A stretch of 47,819 nucleotides of DNA from Nesterenkonia sedimenti (GTDB lineage: Bacteria; Actinomycetota; Actinomycetes; Actinomycetales; Micrococcaceae): contig NZ_JABAHY010000019.1 of NCBI RefSeq assembly GCF_012641515.1, forward strand, positions 1 through 47,819, written 5' to 3'. The position numbers and the translations under genes were made by a program. Shown here in pieces: positions 9,025-17,302 of the stretch. The notes under the pieces are model-generated. The model was not told the DNA's origin and did no database searches. It was given only the letters and a program-made list of their open reading frames with translations. The first letter of the stretch is position 1; every line of letters starts with the position of its first letter.

Positions 9025-10025
9025 TGGTTTCGCTCACCGAAGACCCCCGCCGAAGTTCCGAGGCCCATGGGCATCGCGCCCAGGCCCGGAAGTCATTCTT
9101 CACCGATACCTCGATCTGCATTGGGTGCAAGGCCTGCGAGGTGGCCTGTAAGGAGTGGAATCGCAATCCCCAGGACGGCGATCTCGAACTGCTGGAATCC
9201 TCCTATGACAACACCGGTGCCCTGGGTGCCAATACCTGGCGCCATGTGGCCTTTGTGGAACAGGACCAGGAGCGGATCGAAACCGCACGTGAGTCCGGCC
9301 GGCAATTAGTCGACCTCGGGATGCCGAGTGTGGGCCCGCCGCCGTCGTCATCGGCAAATGGCAATGGCACCGATACCAAGCTTCCGGACACCAATGAATT
9401 CCGTTGGCTGATGTCCTCCGATGTCTGCAAGCACTGCACCCATGCCGGCTGTCTGGATGTCTGCCCGACCGGCGCCCTGTACCGCACGGAGTTCGGCACG
9501 GTGAAAGTGCAGGAGGATATCTGCAACGGCTGCGGAACCTGCGTGGGCGGCTGCCCCTTCGGGGTCATCGAACGCCGCGATGAAGGCATCATCCGGGCCA
9601 AGACTGAGCGCAACCAGTCCAAATACGCACAGGAGATCCCCAATGAGGGAACGGCGAATAAATGCACCTTCTGCCATGACCGGCTGGTAGACGGCCAGAC
9701 ACCGGCCTGCGCCCAGACCTGTCCCACCACCTCGATCAAATTCGGTGAACATACCGATATGGTCAGCCAGGCCCGTGAACGCGTAGCCCAGCTGCACCAA
9801 CAGGGGATGACCGAGGCACGTCTCTACGGTGCGAACCCCAATGACGGTGTCGGCGGAACCGGTTCGGTCTTCCTCCTCTTGGATGAGCCAGAGGTCTATG
9901 GTCTGCCGCCGGATCCCCGGGTGCCCACCAAGGACCTACCGCGGATGTACAAACAGACAGCGATGGCGGCCGTCGGCATGTTGGCCGCCGTGGGCGCCTC
10001 CTTTGTCCTAGGGGGCCGCCGGTGA
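9024..10025 (+). CDS. fdhB: Formate dehydrogenase beta subunit, four-cluster ferredoxin protein
   Basis: The 333-aa electron-transfer subunit has four Cys clusters: CIGCKACEVACKEW near residue 33, CKHCTHAGCLDVCPTG, CNGCGTCVGGCPFG, and a split set CTFCHDRLVDGQTPACAQTCP. These should hold four [4Fe-4S] centres carrying electrons from FdhA to the membrane. The C-terminus (TAMAAVGMLAAVGASFVLGG) looks like a single membrane anchor, as in FdnH-type subunits. The ATG overlaps the fdhA stop and its own stop overlaps the GTG of the next gene, indicating translational coupling. Confidence 0.93.
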   Translation: MVSLTEDPRRSSEAHGHRAQARKSFFTDTSICIGCKACEVACKEWNRNPQDGDLELLESSYDNTGALGANTWRHVAFVEQDQERIETARESGRQLVDLGMPSVGPPPSSSANGNGTDTKLPDTNEFRWLMSSDVCKHCTHAGCLDVCPTGALYRTEFGTVKVQEDICNGCGTCVGGCPFGVIERRDEGIIRAKTERNQSKYAQEIPNEGTANKCTFCHDRLVDGQTPACAQTCPTTSIKFGEHTDMVSQARERVAQLHQQGMTEARLYGANPNDGVGGTGSVFLLLDEPEVYGLPPDPRVPTKDLPRMYKQTAMAAVGMLAAVGASFVLGGRR

Positions 10026-11089
10026 CGACCTCGCGTCATGACAGCCACCGTCCCCCCGAGACGCCGCGGGGTGGCAAGAAGGGGCGTAAGGCTGATGATG
10101 GTGCCCGGGAAATTCCGGTGGTGGAGAAACCCGAGTTCTCCTCCTACTACGGGCGGCCGGTGGTCAAAGCCCCGCCCTGGGGAGACGAGATCGGGGCCTA
10201 TCTCTTCCTCGGCGGACTCGCCGGGGGATCCGCACTGCTTTCGGTGGGTGGGCAGCTCACTGGCAAACCGACCCTGCAGCGCAATGCGCGGCTGACCGCT
10301 CTGGGTGCCGTAGGTCTGGGCACCGCAGCACTGATCCACGATCTGGGCCGGCCCGAACGCTTTCTCTATATGCTGCGGACCTTCAAGCCCACCTCTCCGA
10401 TGAGTATGGGCACTTGGCTGTTGAGCTCCTTCAGCACTGCCGCCGGGGTCACCGCCACTGTGGAGATCGACCGGCTCACCGGTTACCGCCTGCCCCTGGG
10501 GCCAGGCCGAAAACTCCTGCATGGCCTCGAGGGGCCAGCCGAGCTCGGAACGAGCCTTCTGGGTGCCCCGCTGGCAAGTTATACCGGGGCGCTGCTGGCT
10601 GATACCGCTGTGCCGACATGGAATGCCGGTCGGGACGAGCTGCCCTATCTCTTCGCCTCCTCGGCCTCTCTGGCCGCCTCCGGGGCGGCCCTGGTCACCA
10701 CCCCGACCCACCAGACTCAACCGGCCCGAGTCCTCTCGGCAGTCGGCGCCATCGGTGAGCTGGCCTCGATGAAGATCATGAAGAAGCGGATGCACCCCGC
10801 TGAAGCCTCCCCCCTCGAAGAGGGAACTCCGGGCAAGATGCTCGAATGGGCCGAACGGCTCACCATCGCAGGCGCCGCGGGATCCGTGCTCCTCGGCGGC
10901 CGGCGCACCGCAGCGGTGGCCAGTGGTCTGATGATGCTGGCCGGCTCCGCACTGACCCGAGTGGGGATCCTGCGTGCCGGTATCGCCTCAGCCAAGGACC
11001 CCCGGCATACTGTGGAGCCGCAGAAGGCGCGGCTGCAAAAACGCCGAGCCAAAGGCGTGGTGGACGACTCCATCACCACAGTCGGCTGA
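10022..11089 (+). CDS. NrfD/PsrC-type membrane subunit of formate dehydrogenase
   Basis: The 355-aa product starts at the GTG at 10022, overlapping the fdhB stop. After a charged N-terminus it shows PPWGDEIGAYLFLGGLAGGSA, the typical NrfD/PsrC entry into the first helix. Several hydrophobic helices follow, with HDLGRPERFLYMLR, FKPTSPMSMGTW and a charged C-terminal tail. NrfD proteins pass electrons to quinone without haem. The complex is therefore likely a membrane-bound FdhAB-NrfD enzyme feeding formate electrons into the menaquinone pool. Third gene of the fdh operon. Confidence 0.88.
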   Translation: MTTSRHDSHRPPETPRGGKKGRKADDGAREIPVVEKPEFSSYYGRPVVKAPPWGDEIGAYLFLGGLAGGSALLSVGGQLTGKPTLQRNARLTALGAVGLGTAALIHDLGRPERFLYMLRTFKPTSPMSMGTWLLSSFSTAAGVTATVEIDRLTGYRLPLGPGRKLLHGLEGPAELGTSLLGAPLASYTGALLADTAVPTWNAGRDELPYLFASSASLAASGAALVTTPTHQTQPARVLSAVGAIGELASMKIMKKRMHPAEASPLEEGTPGKMLEWAERLTIAGAAGSVLLGGRRTAAVASGLMMLAGSALTRVGILRAGIASAKDPRHTVEPQKARLQKRRAKGVVDDSITTVG

Positions 11090-11128
11090 ACGAACGGTCC
11101 AGTTCGGGGCTGCAGCGCAGTCTCCGGC

Positions 11129-12151
11129 TCAGCGGATCTCGATCACTGCCCCGCCTGCTTCGGGAGCCTCAGTGGTGTGACCGATCACCGGATACCCGGG
11201 GATCTCGCCGACCACGAGCAGTCCACCGGAGGTTTGGGCATCAGCCAGGGTCAGCAGATCCTCCTCGGTGATACCGGCACCGGCGCTGAGGTGATCGCGC
11301 ACCCAGTCCAGGTTCCGCCGGGTTCCCCCGGAGACATAACCATCCCGCAGCGCCTCGGCCGCACCGGAGACCAGGGGAACTGCAGCGGCATCGAGCTGAG
11401 CGCCCACCCCCGAACCGCGGCACATTTTGTACAGATGCCCCAAGAGGCCGAAGCCGGTGACGTCGGTGGCTGCCCGGATACCTGCCGTCACAGCAGCTTC
11501 GGCGGCCTCCCGGTTCAGTGTGGTCATCGTCGCCACAGCCTCCTCGAAGACCTCCCCGGTTGCCTTATGCCGGTTGTTCAACAGGCCCAGGCCAATCGGT
11601 TTGGTCAGGGTCAGGGGCAGCCCCGGTTCGGCAGCGTCATTGCGCAGAAGGTTCTTGGAGGCTGCAGTCCCAGTGACTGAGAGCCCATATTTCGGTTCGG
11701 GGTCATCGACTGTGTGGCCCCCGATCAGTGGGCAACCGGCCTGCTCAGCCACGGCCAGGCCTCCGCGGAGCACCTCGGCTAGCAGCTCCATCGGCAGGGT
11801 GTCCCGCGGCCAGCCGACCAGGTTGATCGCCACCGTGGGGGTCCCGCCCATGGCGTAGATATCGGAGAAAGCATTGGCCGCGGCAATCCGGCCCCAGTCA
11901 TAGGCATCATCGACAACTGGGGTGAAGAAATCGGCGGTGGACAAAATGGCGGTCTCATCATTGAATCGCACGGCCGCGGCGTCGTCGCCGTTATTCAGAC
12001 CCACCAGGACCTGGTCATTCTGCGGGCTGGGCAGTGACCCCAGAACCTCCTCGAGTTCACCCGGTGGAATCTTGCAGGCACACCCCCCGCCATGGGCGTA
12101 GCCGGTCAGACGCGGTGCGGTGGTCTCTGCGGCAGTGGAGGTAAGACTCAT
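11129..12151 (-). CDS. selD: Selenophosphate synthetase
   Basis: SelD makes selenophosphate from selenide and ATP, the selenium donor for SelA. The product shows the glycine-rich N-terminal motif HGGGCACKIPP with Cys (TGT) at the catalytic position that is Sec in some homologues, then NNGDDAAAVRF, STADFFTPVVDDAYDWGRIAAANAFSDIYAMGG and TDVTGFGLLGHL. The ATG at 12151 gives 340 aa, close to the usual length; an in-frame ATG at 12223 would add 24 residues with no family features. It is divergent from the tRNA-Sec/selA/selB unit and convergent with the fdh operon. Confidence 0.95.
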   Translation of the reverse strand: MSLTSTAAETTAPRLTGYAHGGGCACKIPPGELEEVLGSLPSPQNDQVLVGLNNGDDAAAVRFNDETAILSTADFFTPVVDDAYDWGRIAAANAFSDIYAMGGTPTVAINLVGWPRDTLPMELLAEVLRGGLAVAEQAGCPLIGGHTVDDPEPKYGLSVTGTAASKNLLRNDAAEPGLPLTLTKPIGLGLLNNRHKATGEVFEEAVATMTTLNREAAEAAVTAGIRAATDVTGFGLLGHLYKMCRGSGVGAQLDAAAVPLVSGAAEALRDGYVSGGTRRNLDWVRDHLSAGAGITEEDLLTLADAQTSGGLLVVGEIPGYPVIGHTTEAPEAGGAVIEIR

Positions 12152-12236
12152 GGCTCGAGTATAGGAGACCTCGGTCACATCGTCACGGGGGTTCCGGTAA
12201 CTGGTTTCGCTGTGCTGTGTCACTGACGCAGCCGGT

Positions 12237-12263
12237 TTGACCTGGGCGCTTCCGTGGTACTTT
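12237..12263 (+). promoter_or_regulatory. Possible promoter of tRNA-Sec
   Basis: TTGACC at 12237-12242 and TACTTT at 12258-12263 resemble -35 and -10 boxes, with a rather short 15-bp spacer. A start about 7 nt downstream would fall at the first base of the mature tRNA. Assigned by pattern only. Confidence 0.35.
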
Positions 12264-12270
12264 GAGCCGT

Positions 12271-12365
12271 GGAGGTGTATGAGTCCTGGTGGGCTCCGCG
12301 GTCTTCAAAACCGTTGAGACCGAGTACCTCGGTCTGGCGGGTTCGATTCCCGTCCACCTCCGCCA
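12271..12365 (+). tRNA. selC: tRNA-Sec, anticodon UCA, CCA encoded
   Basis: The 95-nt gene begins GGAGGTG and ends with CACCTCC-G-CCA, giving a long acceptor stem. The anticodon loop CTTCAAA (12303-12309) shows TCA at 12305-12307, flanked by the pairing segments GCGGT and ACCGT. A long extra arm (GAGACCGAG TAC CTCGGTCT) and a T arm with GGTTCGATTCC follow. Length, extra arm and UCA anticodon together identify selenocysteine tRNA. It sits between divergent selD and co-oriented selA. Confidence 0.96.
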
Positions 12366-12401
12366 AACTCCGTTTGCCACCCCCTGATGAGGAGGTCAGA
12401 C

Positions 12402-13751
12402 GTGGTCGGAGAGGATCCCCGACGGCGAATCCCAGGAACCGACACGCTCCTGGAGAATCCGCGCCTGCGTGAGGCCGCACAGGAGCTCGGCCGGCATGTT
12501 CTGCAGCGGATCATTCATCAGGCCCAGGACCGTGCGCGCCAGGGGGGACTGGCCCCTGAGCAGGTGGAATCGGAGGTCCTGGATAACCTCAAGGCTTTCC
12601 GGCCCTCCTCTATGCGTGCGGTCATCAACGCCACGGGAGTGGTGATTCACACTAATCTCGGCCGCGCCCCATTATCAGCGGCAGCCCGTGATGCTGTGAC
12701 CGAGGCCGCCGGATACGTCGATGTCGAGATGGACCTCGTCACCGGCCGGCGGTCCAAACGGGGAACGGCCGCCCGGCGTGCCCTCTTGGAGGCGTGCCCA
12801 ACGGCCGAGGACTCACTGATCGTCAATAACGGGGCCGCAGCACTGGCCCTGGCCACAGCGGCACTGGTGGGCAGCGGAACGGTGATCATCAGCCGAGGTG
12901 AGCTGGTCGAAATCGGAGCTGGGTTCCGGCTGCCGGAGCTCATTGAGTCCACCGGGGCCCAACTGCTGGAAGTCGGCACCACCAACCGCACTCATCTGGA
13001 AGACTATGCCGCAGCAGTTGAGAAAATCCCCGATGGCGCCAAGGCCTGCGTTCTGAAGGTTCACCCCAGTAACTACCGTATTGCCGGATTCACCTCCGCG
13101 GTGCCGACTGCGCAGCTGGCCGCGCTCAGCCGGGAACATGGGCTGCCGCTGGTGGTCGATGTCGGCAGTGGGCTGCTGGCCCCGGAGCCTATCCTGCCGG
13201 AGGAACCGGATCTGGGCAGCGCCCTCTCCGATGGGGCTGATCTGGTCATCGCCAGCGGGGATAAACTCCTCGGCGGCCCCCAGGCGGGTCTGCTGTTGGG
13301 CAGCACTGAGGTCATCTCCCAACTGGCCAAACACCCCCTGGCTAGGGCTATGCGCACCGATAAGCTCACCCTGGCCGCCATGGAAGCCACCCTGACCTCT
13401 GGCGCGACACCGGTGCAGAGGGCAGTTCACGCCGATGCAGATCAGCTGCGCCAGCGGACCCAGAAATTTGCCGAAGCCCTGGGCGTTGAATTGGTGCCCC
13501 ATGAGGGCCGGGTCGGCGGCGGCGGGGGCGCTGAAGTGCCGCTGCCCGGCTGGGCAGTTCAACTGCCCGAACCCGCCGCGGCTGCGCTGCGGACCCAGGA
13601 TCAGCCTATCGTCACCCGGACCACAGGTTCCTGGTGTCTGCTGGATCTGCGCTGCGTTCCAGAGGCAGAGGATGCCACCGTACTGGAGGCAGTCCGCACG
13701 GTCCTAGAGGATCTGAAACAGAACCCCGGGCCAGCCCCAGGAGGGGCCTGA
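12402..13751 (+). CDS. selA: L-seryl-tRNA(Sec) selenium transferase
   Basis: SelA is the PLP enzyme that converts Ser-tRNA(Sec) to Sec-tRNA(Sec) using selenophosphate. I chose the GTG at 12402 because GGAGG at 12391-12395 lies 6 nt upstream; an ATG at 12387 is in frame but precedes that site. This gives 449 aa, near the usual length. Motifs: NATGVVIHTNLGRAPLS, GYVDVEMDLVTG, NNGAAALALAT, GTTNRTHLEDY, VLKVHPSNYRI and SGDKLLGGPQAGLLLG. Lys288 in the last should hold PLP. The gene starts 36 bp after tRNA-Sec and runs into selB with a 1-bp gap. Confidence 0.95.
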   Translation: MVGEDPRRRIPGTDTLLENPRLREAAQELGRHVLQRIIHQAQDRARQGGLAPEQVESEVLDNLKAFRPSSMRAVINATGVVIHTNLGRAPLSAAARDAVTEAAGYVDVEMDLVTGRRSKRGTAARRALLEACPTAEDSLIVNNGAAALALATAALVGSGTVIISRGELVEIGAGFRLPELIESTGAQLLEVGTTNRTHLEDYAAAVEKIPDGAKACVLKVHPSNYRIAGFTSAVPTAQLAALSREHGLPLVVDVGSGLLAPEPILPEEPDLGSALSDGADLVIASGDKLLGGPQAGLLLGSTEVISQLAKHPLARAMRTDKLTLAAMEATLTSGATPVQRAVHADADQLRQRTQKFAEALGVELVPHEGRVGGGGGAEVPLPGWAVQLPEPAAAALRTQDQPIVTRTTGSWCLLDLRCVPEAEDATVLEAVRTVLEDLKQNPGPAPGGA

Positions 13752-13752
13752 A

Positions 13753-15540
13753 ATGTATGTCATGGCCACAGCCGGTCATGTCGACCACGGCAAGTCCACT
13801 TTGGTGCGAGCCCTGACCGGAACCGAACCTGACCGGTGGGATGAGGAGCACCGCCGGGGACTGACCATCGACCTCGGCTTCGCCGCCACCACCCTGCCCT
13901 CTGGTCGAGTGCTGTCCTTTGTCGATGTGCCCGGCCATGAGCGGTTCCTCGGCAATATGCTCTCCGGTCTCGGCCCGGCTCCTATGGTCTGCTTTGTGGT
14001 GGCCGCTGATCAGGGGTGGCAGGCCCAATCCAGTGATCACCGCGACGCCATCGCCGCTTTGGGGATCAGCACCGGTCTGATTGTCATTACCCGCGCGGAT
14101 CTGGCCCCAGAAAGGGCACCTGAGGTCTTAGCCCAGACCCGGAGGGAACTGGCCGCCACTGGCCTGCAGAACGCACCGGCTGTGACGATTTCGGCCACTA
14201 CCGGCCAGGGCCTGGACCAATTACGTACGACGCTCGACGACGTCCTGGCCGCCGGAAACACCCCCTCGGAGGACGAACCCGTGCGGATGTGGGTGGACCG
14301 GGCCTTCAGCCTGCGTGGAGCCGGGACTGTGGTCACCGGGACCCTGGCCGCTGGCCGGCTCCAACGCGAGCAGCACCTCCATATCCTCGGTGAGGAAACC
14401 GATGACACCGTTGTGGTGCGCGGTCTGCAGGCACATGGGGCCGATGTCGACACGCTCACCCCCGCCAACCGAGCAGCGGTGAATCTGCGTGGCATCACCA
14501 CTGAACAGCTGGGACGCGGACACGTTCTGCTGACTCCCGGGGCTTGGCATCTGACAGACACCGTGGATATTCGATATGCCTCAGGGGAGGACTTTTCTCA
14601 GACCCCCAGGCATGTGACGGTTCATATCGGCACCGCAGCTGTGGCAGCCCGGTGCCGTCCCTTTGACGCCCAGCATGGGCGAATCACACTGTCTCGTCGG
14701 CTGCCCCTGGTGATCGGGGACCGGCTACTGCTGCGCAGCTCAGCCCACCGGACGGTGCTGACCGGAGCCGAGGTCCTCGATGTCGCCCCACCGGCACTGG
14801 CACGGCGCGGTGATGGGAATCGTCGCAGTGCCACGCTGGCCGGTATGTCCAGTGGTGGTGATTTTGACGAGGAAATCAGCCGGCGTAAGGCCATCACCGC
14901 CGATATGCTGCAGCGAATCGGCTATCAAATACCCGAGCAGCTTCCGGCCGGGATCCGCCGGCTGGGGGACTGGCTGGTGGACAGTGAGCAGGTCAATCAG
15001 TGGGTGGGGCAGCTGCGCAGCATCACCGAGACCCGTCTGCAGCAGGATGCGCTGTCTGCGGGACTGTCGGATGGGGCCGCCATCGACTCCCTGCAGCTTC
15101 CAGATGAGGCCCTGTTGACGCCTTTGGTCCAGGAGGCTGGCCTCCAGCAGAGTGCCGGTCGGATCACCACTGTCGGTCAGCAGCGCGGACTGGGTAAGGC
15201 CGAGGAATCAGTGGTGGTCCTGGAGCAGGAGCTGGGTGAACAGCCCTTCAACGCTCCGGAGGCATACCGGCTGCAGGAGTTGGGACTGGGTGAGCGTGAG
15301 CTTGCTGCCGCAGAGCGTCAGGGCCGGCTATTGCGGCTGTCCGGGGGAGTGATTCTCTTACCCAGTACCCCTGCCCTTGCCATGCGGGAGCTGTCCTCGC
15401 TGGATCAGCCCTTCACCACCAGTGCGGCCCGGCAGGTTCTGGGCACCACACGGCGAGTGGCTATACCCCTGCTGGAGCATTTGGACTCCCGGGGCTGGAC
15501 CCGCCGGGTCGAGGCCTCGCTGCGCGAAGTGGTGCGCTGA
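13753..15540 (+). CDS. selB: Selenocysteine-specific elongation factor
   Basis: SelB is the GTPase that brings Sec-tRNA(Sec) to UGA codons marked by a SECIS hairpin. The 595-aa product has G1 GHVDHGKST (8-16), switch II DVPGHE (58-63) and a G4-like TRAD in place of NKxD. EF-Tu-like domains 2 and 3 follow (FSLRGAGTVVTGTLAAG, HGRITLSRRLPLVIGDRL). The C-terminal third is winged-helix in character, where SECIS RNA is bound. The length is close to E. coli SelB (614 aa). It is the last gene of the selC-selA-selB unit and converges on focA with 6 bp between stops. Confidence 0.94.
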   Translation: MYVMATAGHVDHGKSTLVRALTGTEPDRWDEEHRRGLTIDLGFAATTLPSGRVLSFVDVPGHERFLGNMLSGLGPAPMVCFVVAADQGWQAQSSDHRDAIAALGISTGLIVITRADLAPERAPEVLAQTRRELAATGLQNAPAVTISATTGQGLDQLRTTLDDVLAAGNTPSEDEPVRMWVDRAFSLRGAGTVVTGTLAAGRLQREQHLHILGEETDDTVVVRGLQAHGADVDTLTPANRAAVNLRGITTEQLGRGHVLLTPGAWHLTDTVDIRYASGEDFSQTPRHVTVHIGTAAVAARCRPFDAQHGRITLSRRLPLVIGDRLLLRSSAHRTVLTGAEVLDVAPPALARRGDGNRRSATLAGMSSGGDFDEEISRRKAITADMLQRIGYQIPEQLPAGIRRLGDWLVDSEQVNQWVGQLRSITETRLQQDALSAGLSDGAAIDSLQLPDEALLTPLVQEAGLQQSAGRITTVGQQRGLGKAEESVVVLEQELGEQPFNAPEAYRLQELGLGERELAAAERQGRLLRLSGGVILLPSTPALAMRELSSLDQPFTTSAARQVLGTTRRVAIPLLEHLDSRGWTRRVEASLREVVR

Positions 15541-15546
15541 AGCCGG

Positions 15547-16338
15547 TTACTGCTTCTGCCGGTAGGCCAAATAGACCGGGAGGCCCAGGAGGACAAGGCC
15601 ACCGATCAGGTTGCCGATCAGCACCGGAATCTGGTTCCAGATCCACCAGTCGGCAATACTGACATCGGCTCCCATAAACATTCCCGCGGGAATCACGAAG
15701 AGATTGACCACCGCATGCTCCAGCCCCAGGTAGAAGAAAGCAGCGATAGGCAGCCACAGTGCCATGATCTTGCCGGTGGTACTGGTGCTGGTCATACCCA
15801 TCACCACGCCAAGGACCACCAGCCAGTTACAGAGGATCCCGCTGAGCAGGGCCAGGCCGATACCGGCTACAGCCCCCATCTGCTGATATCTGAGAGTGTT
15901 CTCCTCCGCGCTCTCTATGAACCCATTGAGCAGTAAGCCGGAGTCTATCGTCCAGAACTCGGTCAGCAGGGCGGCAAACAGGGCAGCGCAGAGCAGCCCG
16001 CCGATGACGTGTCCGGCCAGTACCCATCCGAAACTCCGTAGGAGTCCGCTGAGCTTCGCCCGTCCCTCGAGAACTGCTAAGGGAACCAGAGCGAAGTTCC
16101 CGGTCAGAAGTTCCATGCTGAGCAGCACGACCACAGTCAGCCCCAGCGGGAAGACCAGGGCGCCGACTAGGCCGATACCAGTCTCTTCTGTGGCCTGGAT
16201 GGCCATGGCAGTGGCCCCGCCGAGGATGAAGACTGCGAAGGTGGAACGCAGGAGCTGCTGGAAGGTGCTGAGCTCAGCCTTTGAGGTGCCCTGTTCCAGC
16301 ATGTCCTCGGCGACATCCGGTGGTGAAACGTATGACAT
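15547..16338 (-). CDS. Formate/nitrite transporter family channel (FocA-like)
   Basis: The 263-aa membrane protein starts MSYVSPPDVAEDM, as FNT proteins do, and has about six hydrophobic segments. Characteristic stretches are LLTGNFALVPLAVLEG, CNWLVVLGVVMG, GKIMALWLPIAAFFYLGLEHAVVN and FVIPAGMFMGADVS, which match the FNT pore-loop regions. FNT members move formate, nitrite or hydrosulfide. Its position beside fdhAB and the selenocysteine genes makes formate the likely substrate, but this is inference from context. Confidence 0.9.
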   Translation of the reverse strand: MSYVSPPDVAEDMLEQGTSKAELSTFQQLLRSTFAVFILGGATAMAIQATEETGIGLVGALVFPLGLTVVVLLSMELLTGNFALVPLAVLEGRAKLSGLLRSFGWVLAGHVIGGLLCAALFAALLTEFWTIDSGLLLNGFIESAEENTLRYQQMGAVAGIGLALLSGILCNWLVVLGVVMGMTSTSTTGKIMALWLPIAAFFYLGLEHAVVNLFVIPAGMFMGADVSIADWWIWNQIPVLIGNLIGGLVLLGLPVYLAYRQKQ

Positions 16339-16399
16339 GCGTGCCCGACCCTCACAAACTCGTGTAGTGCCTCAATTCAGCAATCTACCTGCCAGTCTA

Positions 16400-16411
16400 G
16401 GCTGATCAGCC
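16400..16411. promoter_or_regulatory. 12-bp palindrome upstream of focA
   Basis: GGCTGATCAGCC is a perfect palindrome 62 bp upstream of the focA start. It shares the CTGATCAG core with the palindrome before fdhA. It also lies just past the stop of the neighbouring channel gene. It could be an operator or chance. Confidence 0.25.
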
Positions 16412-16418
16412 CATGTGA

Positions 16419-17279
16419 TCAGGAGTCGCGGGGGCCTTTTGCCGATTGGATGATCTCCTTCAGCTCGGCGATCTCGGCCCGCAGAGCCTTGACCTCCTGG
16501 TGCACAGTCTCCTGATCAGTCTCCTGCTCAGTCTCCGGTTCGGCGCTGCTGGTGACCGCAGAGGGCATATCGTGCAGGGTGTTCATCGCATCCACGATCA
16601 CCGCAATGATGAGGTTCAGGGCAGTGAATGCGGCCAGAATGATGAACGGGATGAAGAAGGCCCAGGACCAGGAATGCTCATCCATGGCCGAGCGGACGAT
16701 CGTCTCCCAGGAGCTCAGGGTCGCGATCTGGAAGAGGCTGAACAGGGAGGCACCGAAATTGCCGAAGAACTCCGGCATGGTCTCCCGGAAGAAGGTCGTG
16801 GCCATCACTGCGGCCACATAGAAGATCAGGCCCAGCAGTGCACCGGTGGAGAGGATCCCCGGGATTGCCGAAAGCAGGGCCGCGACCACCTTGCGCAGCT
16901 GGGGCAGTTGGGAGATCAGCCGCAGCACACGCAGCACACGCAGGGTACGCAGAACCTCGAGTCCAGCCCCGGCTGGGACCAGGGCGACCCCGACCACCAC
17001 GAAGTCGAAGACATTCCAGGGGTCGCGGAAGAACCGCCAGCCGAAGGCCGCGAGCTTCAGTCCGATCTCGACGACGAAGATCGCCAGGCAGATGGTATCG
17101 ATGCCGATCAGCACCCCGCCGGCGGCATCCATCAGCCGAGGTGAAGTCTCCAGACCCAGGACCACCGCGTTGATCAGGATGACCGCGATGACGAACCGCT
17201 GAATGGGTGTGGACTCCACCCATTCGCCGAGTCGCCGCCGCCAGGGGGCATGATGGGGTGAGGACAGATGAGCCGACAT
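16419..17279 (-). CDS. Voltage-gated cation channel, BacNav-like, altered selectivity filter
   Basis: The 286-aa protein has a six-helix ion-transport fold. S4 is arginine-rich with R every third residue (LRTLRVLRVLRLISQLPQLR), and S3 contains FRDPWNVFDFVVV. S6 is FTALNLIIAVIVDAMNTL. The C-terminal tail (EVKALRAEIAELKEII) looks like the coiled coil that holds tetramers together. The pore loop reads TLSSWET at residues 187-193, whereas NaChBac-type sodium channels have TLESW; the Glu ring is replaced by Ser and a Glu follows the Trp. Ion selectivity is thus uncertain. I chose the ATG at 17279, which leaves 23 bp after the exporter gene's stop; an upstream ATG at 17327 would overlap that gene. 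Confidence 0.85.
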   Translation of the reverse strand: MSAHLSSPHHAPWRRRLGEWVESTPIQRFVIAVILINAVVLGLETSPRLMDAAGGVLIGIDTICLAIFVVEIGLKLAAFGWRFFRDPWNVFDFVVVGVALVPAGAGLEVLRTLRVLRVLRLISQLPQLRKVVAALLSAIPGILSTGALLGLIFYVAAVMATTFFRETMPEFFGNFGASLFSLFQIATLSSWETIVRSAMDEHSWSWAFFIPFIILAAFTALNLIIAVIVDAMNTLHDMPSAVTSSAEPETEQETDQETVHQEVKALRAEIAELKEIIQSAKGPRDS

Positions 17280-17302
17280 TGGACTTATCGTATCGGGTCG
17301 GC

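Noticed and set aside
11129-12151. SelD as a second selenoprotein
   Set aside because: The catalytic position is TGT (Cys), not TGA.
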